From Pseudomaricurvus alcaniphilus (lineage in GTDB: Bacteria > Pseudomonadota > Gammaproteobacteria > Pseudomonadales > Cellvibrionaceae), in assembly GCF_011440395.1 (NCBI RefSeq), contig NZ_JAAOIX010000009.1:62001-126000 (forward strand): DNA of 64,000 nucleotides, written 5' to 3'. Shown here piece after piece: positions 51,039 through 60,850 of the stretch. Within the stretch, counting starts at the first letter, position 1; the number at the start of each line of letters is the position of its first letter. A program made the position numbers and the translations under genes. The notes beneath the pieces were generated by a model, which ran no database searches, was not told where the DNA came from, and saw only the letters and a program-made list of their open reading frames with translations.

Positions 51039-53603
51039 CTACAGGCGCCACTGCAGCCCGATCCAGGCGCCCCGGGGAGCGCCGGCGCCGAGGAATACCG
51101 GGCTGGGATTGGCCAGTGCCGGGATGACTTCGGTGGGGTCTTCTCCCAGCAGGCCAAAGTTTTCGTATTCTCGGTCGAACAGGTTATCCACTCGCAGGTA
51201 CAGCTGCCAGCGCTCGCCAGGGGCGTAGGCCAGGTTGAGGTTGACCAGGGTGAAGCTGCTGACCCGGTCGAGCTGGTTGGATTCATCGCCGCGCAGCACC
51301 TGGTCGCTGTTGTGAATCAGCTCCAGTCCCAACTGTGTCGCCGCCCCCAGCTGGAGCTGGCCCAGCAGTTTTAGCTGCTGGCGCGGAATGGACGGCAAGC
51401 GGTCGCCCTTGCCTACCTGGACCTCGCCGGCGGCATCGGCAAAGGCGTGATTGGGGCTGAGTACCGCCATGTCGCTCTCGAAGGTAGCATCGATCCAGGC
51501 GTAGTTAAGACTCCAGTCGAAGCGCCCGCGGGCACCACTCAGACCCAACTCCAACCCGCGCCGGCGGGTGGCATCGACATTGGCAAACAAGCCGGTGGCA
51601 CGGCCGGTGGACTGGAACAGGATGTCGTCGCGGTTGCGGGTGCTGAACAGGCCCAGGCTGTAATCCAGCTCGCGCCACTGGCCGCGGCTGCCGACTTCGA
51701 GATGGCGCGCCACCACTTGCTGCAGTGGCGGGTCGGCGAGGAAGGCGTTGGGCAGGCGGCACTCGAAATCGATATCGTCCGGGTCGTCGCCGCGCTCCAG
51801 GGCAAACCGGCGGGCCACTTCGAACACTCCTTCGTTGCAGGCCAGCTCAATGGGTGTCGGTGCACGCGACGATTCACTCAGCGACGCGTAGAACTGGCGG
51901 CCGGGAGAGGCCTGGTAATGCAGGCCGAGGGACGGATTGAAGCGGCTGAAACGATGGTCGCCGTCGAGCTCCGGGCGCGCCCCGGAGCGGTCGCGCAAGC
52001 GCACCTCGGTGCGGTTGAAACGCCCTGCCAGGGTCAGGGTCAGCGCCTCGCTCCAGCGCAGGGTATTGGCCACCAGCAGGCTGGCGTTGCGGCTGCGGGT
52101 GCGCACCTGCACCGACTCGTCGGCGAGCAACGTGCCGGTGCCCAGGCCGCGGGTACTGCGGGTCGACGGGTCGAGCCCGGCCAGCTCGGTGACCGAGCTG
52201 AAACCGCTCTCGCCGAGACTGTAACCGGCACCCACCACCAGGCTGTTACTGCGCCCCAGCAAGCGATGATTCCAGCTCAGCTGCAGATCCAGGCCACGGC
52301 TGCGCTGGCGGCGCTGGCTGATGTTGTTGATCGCCTCATCGCTTAGCGCAGCCCCTGCGGGCAACTCGGCGCTGATATCCTCTGGCAGCAGCGAATCCGG
52401 ATCCAGACCCGCTGCCTGGGCACGGTCCTCGATCAATTGCGCCAGGCTGGCATAACTGCTGACGCTGGCATCAGCGCCGCTGCAAATGTCGTCCAGCTCG
52501 ATATCCAGCTGAGCTTCGAGCACGTCCTCCAGCTCTTCAGCATCCTCCAGTAGCGCCTCGGCACCACCGGCAAACTGGCACAGCTCCAGCTCTGAGGCGT
52601 CGCCGTTAAATGCATCCGTATCGTTGTCACGCCAGTAGGCGCTGCCGGCCAGCTGCAGGCCGTCGCTGATAAAATGAAAGCCGTCGAGAGACGCCATGCG
52701 CATGTGGTTGCGGGTATTGTCCGGGGCGGTAAACACAGCGCGGCGATCTTCCTGCAGCAAGCCCAACGGTGAGGCGCCATTGCCCGTCAGGTCGCTGTCG
52801 CCCTGTTGCAGTGCCAGGTTGAGGCCGGAGCGGTCGGCATCGCGCCAGCTGAGGCTGCCATACCAGCGCAGGGTCTCCGAGGGGGAATGATCGCGCCAGC
52901 CGTCCTCCCGCAGGCTGTCCACATTTACATAGTAGCCCCACTGGCCGTTGTTGCCCCCCGCTTCCAGCACGCCTCGCTCGCGCCCCCAGGAGCCGGTCGC
53001 CATCTCCAGCTGCCGTCCGTCAAAATTGAAACCGTTCTTCATTGTCGCGACCACCGCCCCGCCCAGGGTATTGAGGCCAAACAGCGGGTTGGCACCACTG
53101 TGCAGGGTCAACTCGGCGATGGCCGAAGCCGGCAACAGGTCCCAGTTGACCGCATCGCCGAGCGGTTCGTTCAGGCGCACGCCATTCTGGTACACCGTCA
53201 TGCCCTGGGGCAGCCCCAGCAGCGGCGAAGCGGTAAAGCCGCGAAACTGCAGATCGGGCTGCAGCGGGTTATTTTGCGCCGAATTAATGCTGACACTGCC
53301 GAGACGACTGTTGGCGAAGTCAGTGACATCCAGCTGATGGGAGCTGCGCAGTTGTTCGGCAACAGCGTGTTGCACCCCATAGGGCAAACGCTGCAAATCC
53401 GGCGCCAGGCCGCTGACCGGAGTTGCCGCCACCACTTCCACCTCCTCCATCGGGCCCGCCTGCAGGGCAGCACAGGGCAGCAAAAAAGAGGGCAGCAAAA
53501 AAGAGGGCAGCAGCAAACTGCACCAAAGACAGCGCAGAGCCAGGGTTCGGCATTGCCGGGGCAGATTGAAGAATGACGGTTGCAGCAGTGCAGGCAAGTG
53601 CAT
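51039..53603 (-). CDS. TonB-dependent outer membrane receptor
   Basis: 854 residues with a signal peptide containing a short repeated LLPSF unit, a TonB-box-like EEVEVVA near the mature start and a plug domain (NPLQPDLQFRGFTASPLLGLPQGMTVYQNG … LNTLGGAVVA). A ~600-residue beta-barrel follows, including Glu/Asp-rich extracellular loops (LLEDAEELEDVLEAQLDIEL). It ends PRGAWIGLQWRL rather than in the usual aromatic. It imports a scarce ligand across the outer membrane with TonB energy. The ligand is not predictable here. No partner transporter is adjacent. Confidence 0.92.
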   Translation of the reverse strand: MHLPALLQPSFFNLPRQCRTLALRCLWCSLLLPSFLLPSFLLPCAALQAGPMEEVEVVAATPVSGLAPDLQRLPYGVQHAVAEQLRSSHQLDVTDFANSRLGSVSINSAQNNPLQPDLQFRGFTASPLLGLPQGMTVYQNGVRLNEPLGDAVNWDLLPASAIAELTLHSGANPLFGLNTLGGAVVATMKNGFNFDGRQLEMATGSWGRERGVLEAGGNNGQWGYYVNVDSLREDGWRDHSPSETLRWYGSLSWRDADRSGLNLALQQGDSDLTGNGASPLGLLQEDRRAVFTAPDNTRNHMRMASLDGFHFISDGLQLAGSAYWRDNDTDAFNGDASELELCQFAGGAEALLEDAEELEDVLEAQLDIELDDICSGADASVSSYASLAQLIEDRAQAAGLDPDSLLPEDISAELPAGAALSDEAINNISQRRQRSRGLDLQLSWNHRLLGRSNSLVVGAGYSLGESGFSSVTELAGLDPSTRSTRGLGTGTLLADESVQVRTRSRNASLLVANTLRWSEALTLTLAGRFNRTEVRLRDRSGARPELDGDHRFSRFNPSLGLHYQASPGRQFYASLSESSRAPTPIELACNEGVFEVARRFALERGDDPDDIDFECRLPNAFLADPPLQQVVARHLEVGSRGQWRELDYSLGLFSTRNRDDILFQSTGRATGLFANVDATRRRGLELGLSGARGRFDWSLNYAWIDATFESDMAVLSPNHAFADAAGEVQVGKGDRLPSIPRQQLKLLGQLQLGAATQLGLELIHNSDQVLRGDESNQLDRVSSFTLVNLNLAYAPGERWQLYLRVDNLFDREYENFGLLGEDPTEVIPALANPSPVFLGAGAPRGAWIGLQWRL

Positions 53604-53710
53604 AGCGGAGTGCCTCTCGGCAGCGTAATTATTATCGATGTGGCGCTGCCAGCCATCCTAGACCGAGCCCGACAGAGGGGTAAATGCTGCTTTCGAACCA
53701 ATCACTATGG

Positions 53711-53752
53711 TTCCCGGGGAGGATGGCCTTGCTGAGGCCTGCCCCCCCGGAA
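53711..53752. promoter_or_regulatory. Strong hairpin in the leader of the TonB receptor
   Basis: TTCCCGGGGAGGATGGCCTT, GCTG loop and AGGCCTGCCCCCCCGGAA pair into a long GC-rich stem ~110 bases upstream of the receptor start. It does not match a cobalamin, TPP or FMN riboswitch consensus that I know. It may be a transcription-attenuation element or an operator. The rest of 53604-54058 has no gene. Confidence 0.4.
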
Positions 53753-54058
53753 GCAGTTGGCGACCTGCGCCGATTTAGACAACTGCACGCACTGCCAGCA
53801 CCCCTGCGGCTGGACAAACAGACTTAACGCTCGCTACACTGGCGGATTGATAAAACGTAACGCACGTCATAGCTGCTACCAAGCGGGCTGTGGTTGCCGG
53901 ACACCAGCCGCAACCGGCACCCACGCGCAAGAACTGAACAGTGGTTCATACCGCCGCCTCAAACGGTGGCATTAAACATGACTGGCAGAACTCTATAGTG
54001 ATACGGTTCTGCAACCATTAGTGCCAGCATCAACGCAGCTGTTTTACTGGAGAAAACC

Positions 54059-54670
54059 ATGGCCAGAGGCAATTCCAAGGCAAACAATTCCCACGCCACG
54101 ATACTCAAGGTATCGATTGAACTGTTTGCACAACACGGCTTTGAAGGCGTTACCATGCGCCAGATAGCGCAAGCAGCAAAGGTTACCCTACCGGCGATTT
54201 ATCATCACTTTGGCAACAAGGAAGAGCTCTACCGGGCGGTCGAAACTGACTTGTACGGCCAGCATGCCGACAGTCTGCTGGTTGACCTGCACGCCGCCGC
54301 CAGCCCGGAAGAGTGCCTGCGCCATTTTATCGGCAACCTGATCGACCGCCTCGAATCCGACCCGGCCTATTTCAAACTGGTACAGCGCAATCTGGTGGAG
54401 GATTGGCCAGAGAACCACCAGTTTTTGGTTGATCTGTCATTGCAGGGTGTATTCGATGAACTGAAAAAACTGCTCAACACCTTTATTGATGGGAGCGGTG
54501 ACGGCATGCAGCCGATTCTTATCTTTTCAATGATTTTCGGCTTTCTCACCCTGCAACCAGTGGCGAGGATGGTGAGCGGCTACCGCCTGGCCAAAGTGAG
54601 CCGCGCCAAAAAGCGTGCTATGCTGATCGACAATATCATCAGCTTTATCAAAGTCAGTCCGGCGGAATAG
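54059..54670 (+). CDS. TetR-family transcriptional regulator
   Basis: 203 residues from ATG 54059 (GGAG upstream). TetR_N HTH: ATILKVSIELFAQHGFEGVTMRQIAQAAKVTLPAIYHHFGNKEELYRAV. The ligand domain (residues ~75-195) is helical and not assignable to a substrate. It reads directly into the MalT-like regulator gene 12 bases later, and is followed by fatty-acid/aldehyde genes, so control of lipid catabolism is likely, as for FadR/AlkX-type TetR proteins. The palindromes at 60617-60746 could be its operators. Confidence 0.88.
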   Translation: MARGNSKANNSHATILKVSIELFAQHGFEGVTMRQIAQAAKVTLPAIYHHFGNKEELYRAVETDLYGQHADSLLVDLHAAASPEECLRHFIGNLIDRLESDPAYFKLVQRNLVEDWPENHQFLVDLSLQGVFDELKKLLNTFIDGSGDGMQPILIFSMIFGFLTLQPVARMVSGYRLAKVSRAKKRAMLIDNIISFIKVSPAE

Positions 54671-54682
54671 AGCGCCCTAACC

Positions 54683-57382
54683 ATGACCAGTGCCGCTAAC
54701 AATAAAAAGTCCGCGCCCTATTTATCCCGCACCAAGGTAACGCCCCCCCAACTGCCCCCCCAGGTCATGCAGCGCAGCCAATTGCTGGATCAACTCTGCG
54801 CCTATCCGGCAACGCGCAAACTGACCGTACTCCAAGCGCCCGCCGGATACGGTAAAAGCACCACCATGCGACAGGTTATGGCGCGCTATCAGGAGTTGGG
54901 CTTTGTCACCATTTGGCTTAACTTCGACCACCGGGACAACGACATTACCCGCTTTCTGGCTGCATTCAGCCTGGCCGTCGCCCCCCATACCGATGAACTG
55001 GACGAAACCAGCTACAAGCAGCAGCGCAATGAAGAGTTGGCCCACCGAATTATTGAAGGCCTGACTACCATGGCGCACCCCACAGTCATCTTTTTTGATA
55101 ATCTGGAGGTGATTAAAAACCCGGCCGTAGCAGGGCTGATCACTCGGGGTATTGAAGCACTGCCGGACACTTGCCGTATCTTTATCGGCAGCCGTACCCA
55201 GCCCGCCATCGGTATGGCGCGGCTGAACACCAAAGGCCAGCTGACCCATGTCGATAGCGACGCGCTGCGCTTCAGCGAGAGCGAAACCCAATTTCTGTTG
55301 ACACAAAAACAGTCCGCCCGGCTCACGCCAAAGCAAATTCAGCAATTATACAAGAGCACCGATGGCTGGCCCGCTGCCCTGAAGCTGGCGACATTTGCCC
55401 TGCAGGGTAAAACCAATGCCGACCAGGTGATTGCCAACTTCTCCGGCACCAACGCCGCCGTTGCCGCCTACCTTGCGGAGGAGGTGCTGGCCTCACTGCC
55501 ACAGAACACACAGGATTTCCTGCTGCAGAGCAGCATCTTCGAGGAAATGGATGTCGACATTTGCAACCGGGTCCTGCAGCGGCAAGACAGCTTGGCGATC
55601 CTGCTCGATCTACACGATCGCAACCTGTTTATAAATATCTCCGATGAACAGGCCAACCTGTTTCGCTACCACAACCTGTTTCGCAATTTCCTCCAGACTC
55701 AACTCCAGCGCCGCCACCCGCAACAGCTTGCCACTCTGCACCAGGCGGCCAGCCAGGTCTATCTGGATCAGGGCCGCCATGTACCCGCCATCTTCCACGC
55801 CCTCAAGGCAGGGGACACCCAATTAGCACTGACACTGCTGCAAGAACAGGCCGACCGCCTGGTCGGTCAGGGTCGCATCGGCCTGCTTACCAGCCTGCTT
55901 GGCCAGGTCCCCATGGGGCTGCTAGACCAGCACCTGCACTTAAAGCTTATCTATGCCCTCTGCATGACCTATACCCGGGGCCCGCAACAGGCCTATGACC
56001 TGCTCAAGGATATGGACAACAGCGATCTGCCGCCAGAACCCAAGGCCTACCTGCTGGCACTGCGGCCGATGCAACTGGGAATGATGGATCGCATTGAGGA
56101 GGCTCACGCCCAGGGGTTGGCTGCACTGCCTGTCATCCAGGACGACACCCCGAACCCGAAAACCATCTTGTCCCAAAGCCTGACCCAGACCAGCATCATT
56201 CTGGGCGAACACGATGCGGCACGCAGCTTCTGTGACCAGGCCCGGCGCCGGCCCAGCTCCGGCAACGACCTATTCAACCAGGTCATCGCAGAATCGGCAG
56301 AGAGCAGCATTGACCTGATGCACGGGCATTTGCAGCAGGCCAGCCACCGCATCAAGCTCGCCATGGAGCGCCGTGCCGAACCGGACAATAGCCAGCGCAA
56401 CCGACGCGGCATTACCATGGCCAGCATCCAACAAGCGGAAATATTGTACGAACAGGACCAGTGCCAGGCTGCCCGCAGTCTGTTGGCCACGAACTCCGCA
56501 CTGGTACAGGACGTCGGGCCGCCGGATTCACTCATTACCGCCGTCGTCATCCTCTCGCGTATCGTTGACGATGACGGCGATTACGATCACGCCCTGCAAC
56601 TACTGATCGAACTGGAAAACAGTGGCCACCGGCTGCAATTGCCGCGGGTAGTTGCCAGTGCCCGCCTGGAGCGTTCAAGGTTGTGGCTGGCACACGGCGA
56701 TCACCAGGGCGCGCAGGCGCAACTCAAGTTGGCGCAGAGCACCTACGACTGGGACAGCGCCGCAAACCTCTGGTTTAGTGCCAACGATACGCTGACGCCG
56801 AGCCTGGTCCAGCTGCGCTTGCAGATCCGCAGCGGCCAAGCCGACAAGGCCGTACCCGAGGCCCGCAGGCAGCTCAAGGCGGCCGAGCGCAGCCACCGCG
56901 CCCGTCGCGCTTTAAAGCTGCGCATCCTGCTGGCGGAAGCCCTGTTCGCCAGCGGCGACCACAACTCGGCCCGGCGCACCATGAGCCAAGCTATGGAGTA
57001 TTCTGCAAAGGAAGGGTTTGTGCGAACGTTGCTTGAAGAGGGGCCGTCGCTTACTCCTCTCTTCAAGGACATGGGGGTCAGCTGGCCCCCCATGCACCAG
57101 GGGCAGGAGAGCACACCCACTGGCGAGCACAGCGCGGCCAGCGCTCAACTATCGCCACAGCGGGTTATTGCCGCCATGCCCGAGGAAGACCGCCTGACCA
57201 ATACAGAAATGAAAGTATTGTCGGTCCTGGCGCTGGGGCTTTCCAATATGGCCATGGCGGAAAAGCTGTTTGTATCCGAGTCGACCGTGCGCACCCACCT
57301 GCGCAACATCAACCTGAAACTGCACGCCAGCAACCGCACCGAAGCGGTGAGTATCGCCAGGCAGATGGGGCTGATCAGCTAG
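54683..57382 (+). CDS. MalT-like LuxR-family ATP-dependent activator
   Basis: 899 residues: N-terminal STAND NTPase with Walker A APAGYGKST (residues 52-60) and Walker B-type VIFFDNLEVI, then long TPR-like helical repeats (~420-780). A LuxR helix-turn-helix is at the end (LTNTEMKVLSVLALGLSNMAMAEKLFVSESTVRTHLRNINLKL, ~835-885). This is the MalT/LAL architecture, in which an inducer and ATP trigger oligomerisation. It is in one transcript with the TetR gene and close to lipid-metabolism genes, so it may activate them. The inducer is unknown. Confidence 0.9.
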   Translation: MTSAANNKKSAPYLSRTKVTPPQLPPQVMQRSQLLDQLCAYPATRKLTVLQAPAGYGKSTTMRQVMARYQELGFVTIWLNFDHRDNDITRFLAAFSLAVAPHTDELDETSYKQQRNEELAHRIIEGLTTMAHPTVIFFDNLEVIKNPAVAGLITRGIEALPDTCRIFIGSRTQPAIGMARLNTKGQLTHVDSDALRFSESETQFLLTQKQSARLTPKQIQQLYKSTDGWPAALKLATFALQGKTNADQVIANFSGTNAAVAAYLAEEVLASLPQNTQDFLLQSSIFEEMDVDICNRVLQRQDSLAILLDLHDRNLFINISDEQANLFRYHNLFRNFLQTQLQRRHPQQLATLHQAASQVYLDQGRHVPAIFHALKAGDTQLALTLLQEQADRLVGQGRIGLLTSLLGQVPMGLLDQHLHLKLIYALCMTYTRGPQQAYDLLKDMDNSDLPPEPKAYLLALRPMQLGMMDRIEEAHAQGLAALPVIQDDTPNPKTILSQSLTQTSIILGEHDAARSFCDQARRRPSSGNDLFNQVIAESAESSIDLMHGHLQQASHRIKLAMERRAEPDNSQRNRRGITMASIQQAEILYEQDQCQAARSLLATNSALVQDVGPPDSLITAVVILSRIVDDDGDYDHALQLLIELENSGHRLQLPRVVASARLERSRLWLAHGDHQGAQAQLKLAQSTYDWDSAANLWFSANDTLTPSLVQLRLQIRSGQADKAVPEARRQLKAAERSHRARRALKLRILLAEALFASGDHNSARRTMSQAMEYSAKEGFVRTLLEEGPSLTPLFKDMGVSWPPMHQGQESTPTGEHSAASAQLSPQRVIAAMPEEDRLTNTEMKVLSVLALGLSNMAMAEKLFVSESTVRTHLRNINLKLHASNRTEAVSIARQMGLIS

Positions 57383-57446
57383 CGTCATTACCACGCAGGT
57401 GGCGACCCGGCGTCCATGAACCCTGTAGATTTCAGGCGTTTGCTGG

Positions 57447-57466
57447 ATCCCCGCCTGCGCGGGGAT
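57447..57466. repeat. REP-type palindrome ATCCCCGC-CTGC-GCGGGGAT
   Basis: A perfect 8 bp stem with a CTGC loop, between the convergent regulator and acyl-CoA synthetase genes. It is a common intergenic REP form in gammaproteobacteria and could serve as a bidirectional terminator. Confidence 0.7.
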
Positions 57467-57498
57467 GACTAAAAGCAGCGCTACTGGACGGACACCAG

Positions 57499-59046
57499 CT
57501 AGCCGAGCAGCGCTTTGTATTCATCCCGCAGCAAGCGCTTGAGCAACTTGCCATTGGGCTCGCGAGGCAACTCGTCGCGGAAATCGACCACCCTTGGGCA
57601 CTTGATATTGGACAAATGCTCGCGGCTGTAATCGATCAGCTCCTGCTTCAACGCCTCGCTGGGCTCTACCGCTTTCTCCAGCTGGATCACCGCCCGCACT
57701 TCTTCGCCCAGGTCCCCGTGGGGCGTGCCGATGACGGCGGCATCAAATACTTTGGGGTGACTGATCAGCAAGTTTTCCACTTCCTGCGGATAGACGTTGA
57801 CTCCCCCGGAGATGATCATGTTGCTTTTGCGGTCGGTCAAGTAGAGGTAGCCATTCTCGTCCACGTGACCGATATCGCCAACCGTCGCCCAACCCTTGTC
57901 GTTGTGCGCCTCCCGGGTCTTGGCCTCATCCTTGTGATAACTGAAGGCAGGCCCATCGCTGAAATATACCAGACCGTCGGTGCCCGGGGGGCATTCGTTG
58001 CCCTGTTCATCGACTATGTGCACGACACCCAGCAGCGCGCGTCCAACAGTGCCCGGGTTGGCAACCCACTCCTGGCTGCTCACCATAGTCATGCCGATGG
58101 TCTCGGTACAGGAGTAGTACTCCGCCAGTATCGGCCCCCACCAGTCAATCATGGCCTGTTTCACCGGGATCGGACAGGGAGCGGCTGCATGCACGGCCAC
58201 TTTCTGGCTGGACAGGTCAAACTGCTGCCTTTCCGCATCACTTAACGCCAACAGGCGACTGAACATCGTGGGCACCCACTGGCTATGGGTTACCCGGTAA
58301 GCCTCAATGGCACGCAGGGCTTCCAGCGGACGAAACTTCTGCATCACTACCATGGTTCCTCCCAGCGCGGTCACCCCCTGCCCCCACTTCAGCGGCGCGG
58401 CGTGATAATACGGGGCCGGCGACAGGTAAACGCACTGCGGGTCGACACCGAAGCCTTTGGCCAACAAACCGGCGATGACGCAGCTGCTGCCCAATGGCAA
58501 GCCGGTCATGGCCGGCTTCACGCCCTTGGGAACACCGGTGGTGCCCGAGGAATACAGCATCTCACTACCTTCCAGGGTGTCGTTTACCGGTTTATCAGAA
58601 AAACTGTTAAAGGCATCATCCAGCAGGGGCAAGTCGGAGTAGGGATCCAGACTATAGATCTCCGGCGGATTGGGCAAATTGCCCACTTCCGCCAGAATCG
58701 CCGGCGCAGTTGCCGCAGTCACCACCAGTACCCTGGCGTCGCAATCAGCGACAATATAGGCCGCTTCGGTGCCTTTTAATCGGGTACTGAGAAAAGAATA
58801 GTACAGGCCCACATAGTGAGCGCCCCACTGCAAAGCGGTACACTCGAGACGGTTTTCAACACAATAGGCGACGTGGTCACCCGCCTTGAGCCCGAGCCAC
58901 TGATAGAGCCGACCGAGACGATTGGCAAAGGCATCCAGTTGCCCGTAGGTCATCTGCTCCCCGCTCTCGGCCATGATTACAGCCGCTTTGCTGGCCAGCT
59001 CGGGCAAATGGGCACCGGGAAATAATTTTTGTTGCATCTCGCTCAC
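57499..59046 (-). CDS. Acyl-CoA synthetase (AMP-forming ligase)
   Basis: 515 residues from GTG 59046 (AGGAG 8 bases upstream). ATP-binding motif YSSGTTGVPKGV (~residue 167), EYYSCTETIGMTMVSSQEW as the A5-like region, GWATVGDIGHVDENGYLYLTDRKSNMI as A7-A8, and PREPNGKLLKR as the A10 catalytic Lys. It activates a carboxylic acid (probably medium to long chain) to the acyl-CoA via an acyl-AMP. It lies ~80 bases downstream of the aldehyde dehydrogenase on the same strand, so the two may act in sequence: aldehyde to acid to acyl-CoA. Confidence 0.9.
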   Translation of the reverse strand: MSEMQQKLFPGAHLPELASKAAVIMAESGEQMTYGQLDAFANRLGRLYQWLGLKAGDHVAYCVENRLECTALQWGAHYVGLYYSFLSTRLKGTEAAYIVADCDARVLVVTAATAPAILAEVGNLPNPPEIYSLDPYSDLPLLDDAFNSFSDKPVNDTLEGSEMLYSSGTTGVPKGVKPAMTGLPLGSSCVIAGLLAKGFGVDPQCVYLSPAPYYHAAPLKWGQGVTALGGTMVVMQKFRPLEALRAIEAYRVTHSQWVPTMFSRLLALSDAERQQFDLSSQKVAVHAAAPCPIPVKQAMIDWWGPILAEYYSCTETIGMTMVSSQEWVANPGTVGRALLGVVHIVDEQGNECPPGTDGLVYFSDGPAFSYHKDEAKTREAHNDKGWATVGDIGHVDENGYLYLTDRKSNMIISGGVNVYPQEVENLLISHPKVFDAAVIGTPHGDLGEEVRAVIQLEKAVEPSEALKQELIDYSREHLSNIKCPRVVDFRDELPREPNGKLLKRLLRDEYKALLG

Positions 59047-59124
59047 CGTGTCACTCCTCTAAAATTTTGTCGATCTCTCGGCCCGTCAACCAGGCGCGAT
59101 CACCTGAATCAAACGCCAATATAC

Positions 59125-60549
59125 TTATATAAACCGCAGCATCCGCTTTAGCAGTCGGCTGACCCGGTCGGTATAGGGCGGGAACAGCATCCTGATGGTC
59201 ATTACGCGGGTCTTCAACACCGCTCGCTCGTGAGAAAACGCTCGCACCCCCCACTCACCGTGGTAACTGCCGATTCCGGAATTGTTGACGCCGCCAAACG
59301 GCAGATTGTGATGCAGGAAGTGAGCAGCCACATGATTGATACACACACCACCAGAGCTGGTGGCGGCAATCAGCTGGTCGGCATTGGCAGACGAGTTGGA
59401 CCAAATGTAAAACGCCAGCGGCTTAGGCCCGCTATTGATTGACTCAATGACATTGTCCAACGAGCCAAACGGAATAATCGGCAACAGCGCCCCAAAAATT
59501 TCCTCGCGCATCACTTCGGCATCGGCCGGGATATCGGTCAGCAGTGTGGGCGAGACAAAACAATTGTCGATATCCACATGGCCGCCAAACAAAACCCGGG
59601 CACCGCGGTTGACGGCATCCTCCAAAAGCCCGGCCACCCGTGCTGCGTGGCGCGAATTGATGGAGCGGGACAAGGGCGCCTGCAAGCCTTTGTCGCCGTC
59701 GCCATACCACTCGCGCAAATGCTCGCAAAACAGGCGGATAAACTGCTCCTGCACTGCCTCGTGCACGTATATATGATCGGGCGCGATACAGGTCTGGCCA
59801 GTATTGATGTATTTGGCCCAGGCAATGGTCTTGGCGGCCAGTTTTATATCTGCCGTTTCGTCAACCACTACCGGCGACTTACCGCCCAACTCCAGGGTCA
59901 CACTGGTCAGGTGTTTGGCGGCAGCCCCCATCACCACTTTACCAATGGCGGGTGAGCCGGTGAAAAAGCAGTGATCAAACGGCAAATTCAACAGCGCGCT
60001 GGCGACATTCGCGTCACCTTCAAAAATGGCCACTTCCTCTTCGTCAAAAACCGCCTCTACTATTTCCACCAGCACGGCGGAAAAATGCGGTGCCACCTCG
60101 GACGTCTTGATCATCGCCGTGTTGCCACAGGCCACCGCTGGCACCAGCGGCCCAAGAGTCAATGTGAGCGGGTAATTCCAGGGGGCGAGAATCAGGCAGC
60201 GCCCGCGCGGCTCGTAACGGGTCCACGCCTGCGTCCCCAGCATGGGCAGAGTGGGCCTGACCCTGCGCGGCTTCATCCACTTTTTCAGGTGCCGGCAGTA
60301 GTCACTGATTTCCATTAACACCGGCATCATCTCGGTAAAATCAGTTTCTACCTCCGGCCGGTTAAAGTCTTTCTGGGCCGCCGCCACGATGGCCTCTCGG
60401 CGCTCGAGAATTTCCCGACGCAAACGCTTTAGCTTGGTGAGACGGGAATCAATGGTTGATGTTTTGAGGGCTTGTGCCGTGGCCTTCTGTGCATCGAAGA
60501 CTCGCTCAATACGCTCGCTCAGTTCCTGGGTCAGGGGTTCAGGTATCAC
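59125..60549 (-). CDS. Aldehyde dehydrogenase (membrane-associated type)
   Basis: 474 residues from GTG 60549. It has VTLELGGKSPVVV with the general-base Glu, and NTGQTCIAPDHIYV with catalytic Cys near residue 255. The sequence lacks a long N-terminal extension and ends in a basic, hydrophobic tail (VMTIRMLFPPYTDRVSRLLKRMLRF), as in class-3 fatty/coniferyl aldehyde dehydrogenases, in which the tail can bind membranes. It oxidises aldehydes to acids with NAD(P). Paired palindromes in its upstream region face the divergent acyl-CoA dehydrogenase. A fatty-aldehyde substrate fits the cluster best. Confidence 0.9.
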   Translation of the reverse strand: MIPEPLTQELSERIERVFDAQKATAQALKTSTIDSRLTKLKRLRREILERREAIVAAAQKDFNRPEVETDFTEMMPVLMEISDYCRHLKKWMKPRRVRPTLPMLGTQAWTRYEPRGRCLILAPWNYPLTLTLGPLVPAVACGNTAMIKTSEVAPHFSAVLVEIVEAVFDEEEVAIFEGDANVASALLNLPFDHCFFTGSPAIGKVVMGAAAKHLTSVTLELGGKSPVVVDETADIKLAAKTIAWAKYINTGQTCIAPDHIYVHEAVQEQFIRLFCEHLREWYGDGDKGLQAPLSRSINSRHAARVAGLLEDAVNRGARVLFGGHVDIDNCFVSPTLLTDIPADAEVMREEIFGALLPIIPFGSLDNVIESINSGPKPLAFYIWSNSSANADQLIAATSSGGVCINHVAAHFLHHNLPFGGVNNSGIGSYHGEWGVRAFSHERAVLKTRVMTIRMLFPPYTDRVSRLLKRMLRFI

Positions 60550-60616
60550 TACAGTTCACCAACATGCCATTGTTGCTCCTATGATAGGCCATCGTCCTAC
60601 ATCATCAATTGCGGCG

Positions 60617-60746
60617 AATCGTCGCATCCGACGAACTCTGCTGTCATCGAGAAAGCCCTGATCTGCTCCCGCAAGAATGACCCGAGCGCCGGGGCTAGGC
60701 AGCCCCCGCAGCTTCGAACCCGGGCAAATCGTCGCATCCGACGAAC
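60617..60746. promoter_or_regulatory. Divergent promoter region with two identical palindromes
   Basis: AATCGTCGCATCCGACGAAC occurs at 60617-60636 and, identically, at 60727-60746, 110 bases apart. Each contains the dyad TCGTCG-CATC-CGACGA. They lie between the divergent aldehyde dehydrogenase and acyl-CoA dehydrogenase genes. They may be operators for the nearby TetR protein or a REP-type pair. Confidence 0.55.
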
Positions 60747-60850
60747 ACTACTCCCCTGCGCTGCCATAGAGTAACGATGGTGCTACAGCCCTCATGGGGA
60801 CAACATCGAACTATCGGCACAGGTACATTAACCAAAAGAACCGGATCACT

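Noticed and set aside
53604-53760. Possible cobalamin or TPP riboswitch before the TonB receptor
   Set aside because: The conserved boxes I know for these riboswitches are not present; only a hairpin remains.
53757-53975. A Cys-rich 72-codon frame upstream of the TetR gene
   Set aside because: No ribosome site and it overlaps the receptor leader hairpin region; Cys content looks accidental.
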